31,236 nucleotides of DNA from Scatosoma sp045614565. Lineage in GTDB: Bacteria; Bacillota; Clostridia; Christensenellales; Borkfalkiaceae. Position numbers and translations under genes: made by a program. Positions 25,047 to 31,236 of the stretch are shown here, one piece after another. Under the pieces are notes generated by a model, which worked only from the letters and a program-made list of their open reading frames with translations, was not told the DNA's origin and did not search any database. The stretch covers positions 1 through 31,236 of the forward strand of contig JAZLDG010000109.1 in NCBI GenBank assembly GCA_045614565.1. Direction: 5' to 3'. Each line of letters begins with the position of its first letter. The stretch's first letter is position 1.

Positions 25047-26324
25047 TTATTCTACGTGAATAACACTTTCTACGCTTCCAAGCCCCGAAGCGTTGATCTT
25101 TGCAACGGCGTTCCGTACGGCGTTTTCCGTCGTTTTGTGCGTGATGATAATCAACGGCACGCGATCGCATTCCTTTCCCTTTTGCGAAATTTCCACGATG
25201 GAAATACCGCATTTACCGCAAATGCCCGTAATCTTTGCCAAAGCACCCGCTTTATCGTCTACCAAGAGTCGCAAATAATACGCACTCTCAAAGTCCGAAA
25301 TAAATTTCACGTTCGCTTCCGCCGCCGCGTTATTTTTGAACGTGGAGTATTTGATTTCCGAATGTGTAGCCGCATACAAAACGTCGCTGACAACCGCGCT
25401 TGCCGTAGGCAATGCGCCCGCGCCCCTACCGTACAGCATAATATCGTCCACCGCGTCGCCCGTTAAGTATACCGCGTTAAAAGCGTCACTTACGCTTGCA
25501 AGCGGGTGCGCGTTCGGGATAAACGTGGGATGCACGCGAACTTCGATACCTTTTTCCGTGTTCTTACCAATCGCAAGCAATTTCAAGATATATCCAAGCT
25601 CTTTACCGTAAGCAATATCTTTACTGCTTACGCCCGAAATGCCTTCGCGGAAAATCTTGGTATAGGGGATTTTGGTGTGGAACGCCATCGACGAAAGAAT
25701 GGAGAGTTTATACATAGAGTCGTACCCGTCCACGTCCGCCGTCGGATTTGCTTCCGCATACCCGAGCTTTTGCGCTTCTTTGAGCGTTTCCTGATAGTCC
25801 GCGCCTTCTTGCGTCATTTTCGTCAAAATATAGTTAGTCGTACCGTTGACGATACCCATCATACTGCGAATACGATTAGCTTGTACGCCGTCTAAAAGCG
25901 TACGGATAATAGGCACGCCGCCTACGCAACTTGCTTCGTAATACAATCCGCAGTGATTGCGTTTTGCAATTCTTTCCAGTTCGTGCGAGAATTTACAAAT
26001 CAATTCTTTATTGGACGTAACGACCGTTTTGCCTTCTTGCAACGCCGCCGTTACGAACGTTTTTGCCACGCCGATACCGCCGATCGTTTCGATGACGATA
26101 TCCACGTTGGGATTTGCAATAACTTCTTCAATATTTTTCGCAATACAAGCGTCGGGTACGCCGAGCGATTTCAATCTCTCTAAATTTAAGTCTAAAACCG
26201 CTTCTACCGTAATATCTACCTGTTGCGTTTTCAAATAAAAATCGTGATGTTCTACGAGTGTTTGATACGTGCCGCCGCCAACGACGCCAAGTCCTAAAAT
26301 TGCTACGCCTACTTTTTTAACCAT
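25047..26324 (-). CDS. hom: homoserine dehydrogenase
   Basis: Reduces aspartate semialdehyde to homoserine, the branch point to threonine and methionine. 425 residues with the NAD(P) motif GLGVVGGGTY (11-20), the family signature GYAEANPTADVDGYDS, and YEASCVGGVPIIRTL near the substrate site. The last 75 or so residues (YLRLLVDDKAGALAKITGI) form an ACT domain, consistent with threonine feedback. AAGGAGATAGAG precedes the ATG at 26324. It lies 62 bases after coaX; no aspartokinase, thrB or thrC is in the window. Confidence 0.97.
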   Translation of the reverse strand: MVKKVGVAILGLGVVGGGTYQTLVEHHDFYLKTQQVDITVEAVLDLNLERLKSLGVPDACIAKNIEEVIANPNVDIVIETIGGIGVAKTFVTAALQEGKTVVTSNKELICKFSHELERIAKRNHCGLYYEASCVGGVPIIRTLLDGVQANRIRSMMGIVNGTTNYILTKMTQEGADYQETLKEAQKLGYAEANPTADVDGYDSMYKLSILSSMAFHTKIPYTKIFREGISGVSSKDIAYGKELGYILKLLAIGKNTEKGIEVRVHPTFIPNAHPLASVSDAFNAVYLTGDAVDDIMLYGRGAGALPTASAVVSDVLYAATHSEIKYSTFKNNAAAEANVKFISDFESAYYLRLLVDDKAGALAKITGICGKCGISIVEISQKGKECDRVPLIIITHKTTENAVRNAVAKINASGLGSVESVIHVE

Positions 26325-26386
26325 CTCTATCTCCTTCTTGCGTTTTATCTTGTTGATTACGCGTTCAATGCATACCTGCCTACCAC

Positions 26387-27166
26387 TTATTGCTCTACGT
26401 TACGGTCGTAAAGGTACTTCAAACCCTTTAACGTGAGCAGTTTATCCACGACGTCGATCCCGTCGATTTCCTTGGATATAACGTTGCTAAATCCGCCCGT
26501 CGCAATCGTGTTTACCTTGGGGGCATTCAATTCTTTTTTGATACGTTTTACGATATACTCTACAAGCCCCGCAAAGCCGAACACGATCCCCGCTTGCATA
26601 TTCGTTACCGTATTTTTTGCAATAATGGACGACGGGGCTTCGATTTCCACGCGGGGAAGCTTCGCCGTACCGTTGACGAGCGAATCCAACGAGCCTTTAA
26701 TTCCAGGTGCAATGACGCCGCCGATAAATTCGTTTTTCTCGCTGATAATATTAAACGTCGTCGCCGTACCGAAATCAATGACGATCATCGGCGTTCCGTC
26801 GCCGTAACCGACGATAGCGGATACGCAGTTTACGATTCTGTCCGCGCCTACTTCGCGCGCGTCGTCGCAACGGATATTCAAGCCCGATTTCAAACCGGGA
26901 GCAACGTGCAAGGGCTTGATATGCAAGTAAATGGAGCACATTTTATCGATCGTATAATCAAGCGACGGCACGACGGAAGAAAGAATACCGCCCGTGACGT
27001 CCTGTACGTCCACGCCTTGCGAAGCAAGCATACCCGTGAGCTGTTCGCCGTATTCGTCCGAAGTTTTTTTCAAATCGGTTGCCACGCGAAAGGACATTTT
27101 CAAATCGTCCTTATCGTAAATGGCGTATTTAATATTCGTATTGCCTATATCTACACAAATAATCAT
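26387..27166 (-). CDS. coaX: type III pantothenate kinase
   Basis: Phosphorylates pantothenate, the first step of coenzyme A synthesis; the CoaX type is not inhibited by CoA. 259 residues of the ASKHA fold: phosphate loop VDIGNTNIKYAIYD, pantothenate-site GADRIVNCVSAIVGYG, phosphate-2 motif VIDFGTATTFN, and IAPGIKGSLDSLVNGTAKLP. The ATG overlaps the upstream membrane gene by four bases, so the two are translationally coupled. Confidence 0.96.
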   Translation of the reverse strand: MIICVDIGNTNIKYAIYDKDDLKMSFRVATDLKKTSDEYGEQLTGMLASQGVDVQDVTGGILSSVVPSLDYTIDKMCSIYLHIKPLHVAPGLKSGLNIRCDDAREVGADRIVNCVSAIVGYGDGTPMIVIDFGTATTFNIISEKNEFIGGVIAPGIKGSLDSLVNGTAKLPRVEIEAPSSIIAKNTVTNMQAGIVFGFAGLVEYIVKRIKKELNAPKVNTIATGGFSNVISKEIDGIDVVDKLLTLKGLKYLYDRNVEQ

Positions 27167-27762
27167 TCTTGCTCTCCCTGTTCCGTCTTGTTACGCAACG
27201 GAATAACGTCAGGCGTTTTCGTGTATTTTTTCATCGTACGAACGAGTATGGGCGTCAAAACAATCGCGCATACGAATTCCAAAAGGAAATTCACGCCGAT
27301 AATCGTTTGCCATACCGTATCAAAAAATGCGCCGCCCGTGGAAAATATTTCCATTGCGCCAAGAACTAAAACCGTATGCAAAACGACGGTGAGTGCCGCC
27401 GCAATTCCGCGAACGACGTCCTTTGCTTTACCTTTGGTCGCAACGGTCAAACCGTGTAAGATCCAGTAACCCGCTACGCCCGCAAGCGTACGGGGTAAGA
27501 CGGAAATTAAAGGATTGTAAAAAACCGTATACCCAACGACGAACGAAAGTAAAAACGAGCAACAGCCGAAAATCGTTCCGCCGATAAAGCTTCTTTTCCA
27601 CCCCCCGTACATAGACAAGGCTATAAATAAAGGGATAGACAAAAAAGCCGGAGACGGCTTTATAAAGTAAATGAAAACGTACGTTTCCAAAGTGAGTACG
27701 ACAGCCATCAAAGCCGTCATAATGCCAATAAACGCTACCGTATGCGCTACGCTACGTCGCAT
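27163..27762 (-). CDS. ECF transporter S component, probably for pantothenate
   Basis: A 199-residue membrane protein with five or six hydrophobic segments and the N-terminal look of an ECF substrate-binding component (AFIGIMTALMAVVLTLETYV, then SPAFLSIPLFIALSMYGG and GTIFG). Such proteins bind a vitamin and share an energy-coupling module encoded elsewhere. Coupling by four bases to coaX suggests pantothenate as the ligand; this is inference from context. The ATG at 27762 is preceded by GGAGGTGTATT; readings that start further upstream would include the promoter. Confidence 0.85.
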   Translation of the reverse strand: MRRSVAHTVAFIGIMTALMAVVLTLETYVFIYFIKPSPAFLSIPLFIALSMYGGWKRSFIGGTIFGCCSFLLSFVVGYTVFYNPLISVLPRTLAGVAGYWILHGLTVATKGKAKDVVRGIAAALTVVLHTVLVLGAMEIFSTGGAFFDTVWQTIIGVNFLLEFVCAIVLTPILVRTMKKYTKTPDVIPLRNKTEQGEQE

Positions 27763-27862
27763 AATACACCTCCATCGAGTTCTTAATGATACCCGTAGAA
27801 AAAAATTAAGTATTTCCTTATAACGGTAGAATCGCCAAGCGTATTCTCCAAGGATATTATCC

Positions 27863-27891
27863 ATTATACAGCATTTTTTTGATTTTCGCAA
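27863..27891 (-). promoter_or_regulatory. promoter of the S component-coaX-hom operon
   Basis: TTGCGA (27886-27891), a 17-base spacer and a perfect TATAAT (27863-27868). The start would be near 27856, leaving about 94 bases of leader, in which I see no known riboswitch. The rest of the 281-base gap to 28044 belongs to the leader of the plus-strand Cys-rich peptide. Confidence 0.72.
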
Positions 27892-27974
27892 CAAAATAAA
27901 AGAAGCTTTTTAATTTTTCTATATTTTTTACACAAAATTTACATAGCGGGAATATTATGTAATAGAAAGAAAAA

Positions 27975-28037
27975 CCGCAGGTATTTATCCGCTTTTTAAG
28001 TCGATTTTACATATCCCCTGCGGCGAAACACAGGAGG
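27975..28037 (+). promoter_or_regulatory. structured leader before the Cys-rich peptide
   Basis: CCGCAGG (27975-27981) pairs with CCTGCGG (28017-28023) around a 35-base loop. The AAAAACC at the foot can also pair with GGTTTTT next to the AGGAGG ribosome site (28032-28037). The two pairings suggest possible control of translation start. No clear sigma-A promoter lies before it; GGGAATATTA at 27948 loosely recalls a forespore sigma-factor -10 box. Confidence 0.4.
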
Positions 28038-28043
28038 TTTTTT

Positions 28044-28256
28044 ATGAATTGTTGTTTCTCGGGTAATACTACCCTTTGGATTCTTATCGCGTTGCTCGTA
28101 CTCGGCTCGAAAGACGGTATTTTCTGCTCCAACATTTTCAGCGGCTGCGGATTGCCTATTCTTATCGCTTTACTTTTCTGCTTGTACAAAAACGGAACGC
28201 TTGCATCCTTACTTACCCCGCCCTGCAACTGCGGTTGTTCGTGCGACTGTCGTTAA
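28044..28256 (+). CDS. small Cys-rich membrane peptide
   Basis: 70 residues with nine Cys. It begins MNCCFSGN, has a first hydrophobic segment (LWILIALLVLG), a loop with two more Cys (IFCSNIFSGCG), a second hydrophobic segment (LPILIALLFCLY), and a tail ending in PPCNCGCSCDCR. A near-perfect AGGAGG lies six bases before the ATG. The pattern recalls short, Cys-rich proteins of Firmicutes often labelled chorion-class high-cysteine proteins, some of them linked to spores; I cannot confirm the family. The paired cysteines of the tail could bind metal or form disulfides. Confidence 0.78.
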   Translation: MNCCFSGNTTLWILIALLVLGSKDGIFCSNIFSGCGLPILIALLFCLYKNGTLASLLTPPCNCGCSCDCR

Positions 28257-28285
28257 TCCTTCTTTTTCTCCTTAATCTTAAAAAT

Positions 28286-28312
28286 GCGCCGTCCCTTTCA
28301 ATGGGACGGCGC
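28286..28312 (-). terminator. terminator of the lipid kinase gene
   Basis: GCGCCGTCCC pairs with GGGACGGCGC around a seven-base loop. On the minus strand it is followed by ATTTTTAAG. It stands between two convergent genes and could also end the peptide transcript on plus, though the T-tract on that side is poor. Confidence 0.78.
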
Positions 28313-28333
28313 GTTGCCGTTATTTCGTTACCT

Positions 28334-29176
28334 TTATTTTTTTGCGGTATACTCGCTTACATTCGTAATCGTTTCCCCGTCTATTTGTAATGTACGGGGA
28401 CTGTCGAATTTCACCGTAATCGTTTTGCCCGTAAGTACCGTGACGTTTTTCTCTTTTTTCACGTGCTCACCCTTGAACAGCGAAGGGAAAATCATCAAAG
28501 TCTTTAACTTACCGCTACCGTGGAACAGCATAACGGAAAGCGTATCGTCTTTGCGGTTTTGCGCGGGCGCGGGAATCATTCCCCCGCCGTAATATTTTCC
28601 GTTCATCGTCGGCGCAAGCCATACTTTTTTGAAGAAATATTCTTTGCCGTCCACGATAACCGTCGCGTTCGTCGGCTTATAATGGAAAAGCAAGCCTTTA
28701 ATCGCTATCCCCGCGTAATTGACGGGCTTATCCGATTTTGCCCGCTCCTTATCCCCTTGTTCACAACAGTAACCGTCGATACCAAACCCAACGCCGTTGA
28801 TAAAGGAATATTCTTTGCCCTTGACCGTGACTTTGGGTAAATTTTCAACGTGCTCGCTAATCGAAACGGGATTTTCCGTTCCTTCGGGGCAAATTTCGCG
28901 CATAAAATCGTTTCCCGAGCCGCACGCGTAATAGGAAATATTCCGTCCCTTCACCGCTTCGCCAGCTTCGTTTACGAAACGGTTTAACGTACCGTCGCCG
29001 CCACATAAAACGATTTCGTCCGTTTCGTTAAGTCCTTCAAAAAACGTTTGATAATTCTCAATTTTCGTTACGTCCGTAAACGCAATTTCATCCAACATCT
29101 GTTCTAGTTTTTTCGCTTTGCTTTCCCCACAGCCGCTTCCCGCCTGCGGATTGTACAATACGTAATGCTTTTTCAT
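28334..29176 (-). CDS. diacylglycerol kinase family lipid kinase
   Basis: 280 residues of the DAGK catalytic fold (DgkB/YegS type). LYNPQAGSG at the N-terminus, the nucleotide loop CGGDGTLN (58-65), ACGSGNDFMRE (85-93), and a C-terminal beta domain with NGKYYGGGM and PRTLQIDGE. Members phosphorylate diacylglycerol or related lipids at the inner membrane face to recycle phosphatidic acid. The real substrate cannot be told. The promoter at 29222-29250 lies about 46 bases before the ATG. Confidence 0.9.
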   Translation of the reverse strand: MKKHYVLYNPQAGSGCGESKAKKLEQMLDEIAFTDVTKIENYQTFFEGLNETDEIVLCGGDGTLNRFVNEAGEAVKGRNISYYACGSGNDFMREICPEGTENPVSISEHVENLPKVTVKGKEYSFINGVGFGIDGYCCEQGDKERAKSDKPVNYAGIAIKGLLFHYKPTNATVIVDGKEYFFKKVWLAPTMNGKYYGGGMIPAPAQNRKDDTLSVMLFHGSGKLKTLMIFPSLFKGEHVKKEKNVTVLTGKTITVKFDSPRTLQIDGETITNVSEYTAKK

Positions 29177-29221
29177 TCGCCTTTCAATTTCCTTTTTATG
29201 TCATAAAAAATTATTACATTT

Positions 29222-29250
29222 ATTATAACAAAGGAAAAACGCGCCGTCAA
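29222..29250 (-). promoter_or_regulatory. promoter of the lipid kinase gene
   Basis: TTGACG (29245-29250), a 17-base spacer and TATAAT (29222-29227). It is interleaved with the terminator hairpin of the upstream Nudix gene (29235-29268); the -35 box lies in the hairpin loop. Confidence 0.78.
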
Positions 29251-29268
29251 GCAAACGAACGCGTTTTT
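29235..29268 (-). terminator. terminator of the Nudix gene
   Basis: AAAAACGCG (29235-29243) and CGCGTTTTT (29260-29268) pair around a 16-base loop, and on minus the stem ends in a T-run. It starts a few bases after the Nudix stop codon. Confidence 0.6.
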
Positions 29269-29275
29269 TTGAAAT

Positions 29276-29803
29276 TTATAAGCTTAAAAAATAGGATTGT
29301 AAAGCAACGAGCGTTTTCGCGTCGTGGATTTCTCCGTTTTTAAGCATATTTTTAACGGTAGCAATCGACAACCACACGACGTCCACAAACTCGTCTTCGT
29401 CTAAATGCGTCCGTACCCGCTTTCCGTCAAAAGCACGGTATACGTATATTTTTTCGTTCGTATACCCAGGGGTAGGATAAAGGGTTGCGATATATTCCAA
29501 GCGGTCGGCTTGAATACCCGCTTCTTCTTCAAGTTCCCGTTTTGCGGCAAGGAGCGGATCTTCCCCCTTTTCTAATTTCCCCGCGGGAATTTCCAAAACG
29601 CTTTCGCCGTACGCGTAGCGGTACTGTTTTACGAATAAGATTTGCTCGTTTTCAACGTATAGCGCGCACGCCCCGCCGCTGTGTTCGATAATTTCACGTA
29701 TACAGGGTTTGCCGTCGGGAAGTAACGCTTCGTCTTTTCGTAAAGTGATTACTCTTCCTTTATATATATAGTTCTTTTTTAGCGTTTTTTCGATATATTC
29801 CAT
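29276..29803 (-). CDS. Nudix hydrolase, ADP-ribose pyrophosphatase type
   Basis: 175 residues. The full Nudix box is present at 75-97 (GKLEKGEDPLLAAKRELEEE then AGI), preceded by EIPA, which marks the ADP-ribose pyrophosphatase (NudF-like) branch. LYPTPGYTNEKIYVYRA follows, also typical: a Pro about 16 residues after the box points to ADP-ribose. It would cleave ADP-ribose to AMP and ribose 5-phosphate. The ATG at 29803 follows GGAGAATAAAA; an upstream reading would include the promoter. Confidence 0.92.
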   Translation of the reverse strand: MEYIEKTLKKNYIYKGRVITLRKDEALLPDGKPCIREIIEHSGGACALYVENEQILFVKQYRYAYGESVLEIPAGKLEKGEDPLLAAKRELEEEAGIQADRLEYIATLYPTPGYTNEKIYVYRAFDGKRVRTHLDEDEFVDVVWLSIATVKNMLKNGEIHDAKTLVALQSYFLSL

Positions 29804-29857
29804 TTTTATTCTCCAACGGGCAAGACAAAATAGATAAGTTTTTCCGTTTTTGTTATC

Positions 29858-29886
29858 ATTATAGCACAAAATAAAAAAAATGCCAA
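29858..29886 (-). promoter_or_regulatory. promoter of the Nudix gene
   Basis: TTGGCA (29881-29886), a 17-base spacer and TATAAT (29858-29863). The start would lie near 29851, about 48 bases before the ATG. Its -35 box is one half of the inverted repeat at 29881-29898. Confidence 0.8.
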
Positions 29887-29898
29887 GATTTTTTGGCA
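29881..29898. repeat. inverted repeat between divergent promoters, possible operator
   Basis: TGCCAA and TTGGCA separated by six bases. The left arm is the -35 box of the minus promoter, and the right arm ends eight bases before the -35 box of the plus promoter. Read on minus it is also followed by eight Ts, like a terminator, so it could instead stop antisense transcription. Confidence 0.5.
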
Positions 29899-29905
29899 AA
29901 ATACC

Positions 29906-29934
29906 TTGATTTTATGTAAAAAATTATGTATAAT
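29906..29934 (+). promoter_or_regulatory. promoter of the HPr-like / DUF4364 genes
   Basis: TTGATT (29906-29911), a 17-base spacer and a perfect TATAAT (29929-29934). The start would be near 29941, 24 bases before the ATG. Confidence 0.78.
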
Positions 29935-29964
29935 AATGATAATCGAATTTTGGGAGGTATTTTT

Positions 29965-30192
29965 ATGAAATCGATTAAAATTTCTTTGGAAATGGCGCAA
30001 AGAGTTAAGGAATTCGTGAATATCACGCAAGATTATCCTTACGAAATTTTGCTCAAAAGCGGCAGATACGTCGTTGACGCGAAATCCATTTTGGGTATTT
30101 TTTCGCTCGATTTATCGCAACCCATCACCGTTGAAGCATATAGCGATAATTGCGACGATTTGATGGCGAAGCTGAAAAAGTTTGAAGCGTAA
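29965..30192 (+). CDS. HPr-like protein lacking the phosphorylatable histidine
   Basis: 75 residues. The region VVDAKSILGIFSLDLSQ matches HPr and Crh around regulatory Ser46 (here Ser41), and FVNITQDYPYEILLKSGR fits the helix and strand before it. The usual GLHARPA loop with His15 is replaced by LEMAQRV, and the protein has no histidine at all. So it cannot take phosphate from enzyme I, but HPr kinase might act on Ser41, as in Crh of Bacillus, which has Gln at position 15. A role in regulation rather than sugar transport is inferred. The ATG at 29965 follows GGGAGG; an in-frame start 13 codons earlier lies in the promoter and is rejected. Confidence 0.8.
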   Translation: MKSIKISLEMAQRVKEFVNITQDYPYEILLKSGRYVVDAKSILGIFSLDLSQPITVEAYSDNCDDLMAKLKKFEA

Positions 30193-30210
30193 GCCTATTT
30201 TTTTCCAAGG

Positions 30211-30233
30211 AAAAGTCGCTTTTGGCGGCTTTT
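30211..30233 (+). other. hairpin between the HPr-like and DUF4364 genes
   Basis: AAAAGTCGC pairs with GCGGCTTTT (one G-T pair) around TTTTG, followed by only two As, so it is at best a weak terminator. A second small hairpin, CCGATA/TATCGG at 30239-30252, sits just before the AAGGAG of the next gene. Both may tune downstream expression. Confidence 0.35.
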
Positions 30234-30268
30234 AACTTCCGATACTTATCGGGTAAGGAGTGCTACCG

Positions 30269-30796
30269 ATGCAAATTCAAGGAGAAACGTCCGTTAATAA
30301 ACTGATCGTGCTTTTCGTGTTCGATAAAATGGAAAGCGCGCTTTCACAACGCACGATCGTGGAAATGTGTACTGTTGGTAACAACTGGCTCAATTATATG
30401 GATTGTCTTGAACTTTTGCCGCGCCTTTTGGACGACGGCTTTATTTGCCGTATCTCTTCCCCCGACGAAGAACCTTTATATACTATCACCAGCGACGGCA
30501 GAGAGAGTTTGAATAATTTTTACATAAACATTCCCAAGAGTATTCGTGACGAAATCTCCACGTTTATTAAAAAGAATAGCGGAAAGTTGCGAAACCGTCA
30601 GGAGTGTAAAGCCGATTATTATCAAAACGTGGACGGAACGTATACCGTGTTTTTGAAAATTCTCTCACCCGGTCAGCCTATGCTTGAACTTAAATTTGTT
30701 ATTCCCGACAAAAAAACGGCGCAAAATATTTACAAGAACTGGGAAAGCAAGGCATCCGAACTGTATTCGGCGATTTACGACACGTTGGTGGATTAA
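30269..30796 (+). CDS. DUF4364 family protein, winged-helix-like
   Basis: 175 residues. The N-terminal part (about 10-80: VNKLIVLFVFDKMESALSQ, then LELLPRLLDDGFICR and YTITSDGRESLNNF) has the helix-turn-helix and wing pattern of PadR/DUF4364 proteins. The C-terminal part (about 95-175) is a mixed alpha/beta domain of unknown role. DUF4364 is found in Clostridia and has no set function; DNA binding is inferred from the fold. The ATG at 30269 is chosen because AAGGAG ends eight bases upstream; a GTG three codons earlier overlaps it. Confidence 0.85.
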   Translation: MQIQGETSVNKLIVLFVFDKMESALSQRTIVEMCTVGNNWLNYMDCLELLPRLLDDGFICRISSPDEEPLYTITSDGRESLNNFYINIPKSIRDEISTFIKKNSGKLRNRQECKADYYQNVDGTYTVFLKILSPGQPMLELKFVIPDKKTAQNIYKNWESKASELYSAIYDTLVD

Positions 30797-30846
30797 AAAC
30801 TTAACGTACGGTTTTTTACCGAGAATATAATTAGCGAGGTTTTACT

Positions 30847-31107
30847 ATGTTTACTTATTCCCCTACGGGGACTTGTTCCCGACAAATTCTTTTTGATGTT
30901 GACCAGGACAATAAAATGCACAACGTGCGTTTTATCGGCGGATGTGGCGGTAATTTGCAAGGTATTGCACGACTTGTAGAAGGCAAAGACATCGACGAAA
31001 TTCAAACCCTGCTTGCAGGTATTCGTTGCAGAAACAACACGTCTTGCCCCGACCAACTTTCCCGCGCCATTGCGGATTATAAGGCAAAACGCCAAAACAA
31101 CGGATAA
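30847..31107 (+). CDS. TSCPD domain protein (TIGR03905 type)
   Basis: 86 residues with Cys at 10, 33, 61 and 67. The name-giving TSCPDQ is at 65-70, and IGGCGGNLQGIARLV is the other conserved block. The TSCPD domain also occurs at the C-terminus of some B12-dependent ribonucleotide reductases. Four Cys suggest metal binding; no function is proven. GAGG lies seven bases before the ATG. It follows DUF4364 by 50 bases; a TATAAT at 30826-30831 has no good -35 box, so read-through is more likely than a promoter. Confidence 0.9.
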   Translation: MFTYSPTGTCSRQILFDVDQDNKMHNVRFIGGCGGNLQGIARLVEGKDIDEIQTLLAGIRCRNNTSCPDQLSRAIADYKAKRQNNG

Positions 31108-31121
31108 AACCATCTTCAACC

Positions 31122-31151
31122 AAAAACCACCAGTTGCTCTGGTGGTTTTTT
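31122..31151 (+). terminator. terminator of the TSCPD gene
   Basis: AAAAACCACCAG pairs with CTGGTGGTTTTT around TTGCT, ending in six Ts. A textbook intrinsic terminator 15 bases after the stop. Confidence 0.93.
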
Positions 31152-31170
31152 GCTAAAGGTTAAAAAAGAA

Positions 31171-31203
31171 AACTCGCTTGAGCTTAAAAAGTTCAAACGA
31201 GTT
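31171..31203 (-). terminator. terminator of the tRNA gene
   Basis: A 13-base stem (AACTCGCTTGAGC with GTTCAAACGAGTT, with wobble positions) and a seven-base loop; on minus it is followed by TTCTTTTTT. It lies five bases after the tRNA CCA end. Confidence 0.85.
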
Positions 31204-31208
31204 GCTCT

Positions 31209-31236
31209 TGGCGCAGAGAAAGGGATTTGAACCCTT
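31209..31236 (-). tRNA. tRNA, 3' 28 bases only (cut by window)
   Basis: Read on minus: T-stem AAGGG, loop TTCAAAT, T-stem CCCTT, acceptor strand TCTCTGC, discriminator G, and an encoded CCA. All lengths (5-7-5-7-1-3) are exact. The anticodon lies beyond the right edge, so the amino acid is unknown; a G discriminator fits several, among them Ser, Asp and Asn. Confidence 0.9.

Noticed and set aside
30826..30831. TATAAT before the TSCPD gene as a promoter
   Set aside because: No -35 box at a suitable distance, and transcription would start in the ribosome site; read-through from DUF4364 is simpler.
1..31236. Mobile element, phage, CRISPR or toxin-antitoxin system
   Set aside because: No transposase, integrase, repeat-spacer pattern or paired small toxin gene was found; base use looks even across the window.

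Overview
This window looks like ordinary chromosome from an anaerobic, low-to-mid GC Gram-positive bacterium of the Clostridia type. The signs are strong AGGAGG-type ribosome binding sites, sigma-A promoters with 16-18 base spacers, short-form HisG with HisZ, CoaX, an ECF substrate-binding component, CyuA, a DUF4364 protein next to a TSCPD protein, and a small Cys-rich membrane peptide. A finer placement (a Christensenellales-like uncultured lineage is possible) is only a guess. I see no insertion sequence, phage gene, CRISPR array or integrase.

Layout. Nearly everything from 1 to 29.8 kb is on the minus strand. (1) 3751 to the left edge: unknown membrane protein, guaB (IMP dehydrogenase), thrH and a GMP synthase ATPase subunit lacking the glutaminase domain, behind a clear promoter at 3780-3808. 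(2) 3866-4558 (+): a lone lipoprotein of unknown function, ending in a 20-bp perfect hairpin shared with the next, convergent operon. (3) 13551 down to 4598: an oligopeptide-type ABC importer operon with an InlB-repeat lipoprotein, a very large (919 aa) binding protein, two permeases, two ATPases and a small membrane protein. (4) 23508 down to 13760: serC-serA-hisZ-hisG-hisD-hisC-hisB-hisH-hisA-hisF-hisIE, a serine plus histidine supra-operon, many of whose genes overlap by 1-8 bases. (5) cyuA, hom, coaX and an ECF S component (27762 down to 23718). (6) A small Cys-rich membrane peptide on plus (28044), a lipid kinase and a Nudix hydrolase on minus, then a plus-strand set of an HPr-like protein without histidine, a DUF4364 protein and a TSCPD protein. 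The right edge cuts a tRNA gene on minus.

How it fits together. The metabolic genes connect. SerA and SerC make phosphoserine, and ThrH can dephosphorylate it or, by its known second activity, use it to phosphorylate homoserine, the product of Hom. HisF/HisH release AICAR, which feeds IMP, the substrate of GuaB and then GuaA. CyuA degrades cysteine (or serine). The histidine set is complete except for a histidinol-phosphate phosphatase, which is not in the window.

Most interesting for follow-up: the HPr-like protein with no histidine beside a winged-helix-type DUF4364 gene, with a palindrome between two divergent promoters; the glutaminase-less GuaA with thrH in a guanine operon; the Cys-rich peptide with a structured leader; and the enlarged peptide importer with a palindrome on its promoter. 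I did not find a clear, wholly new defence or mobile system here.
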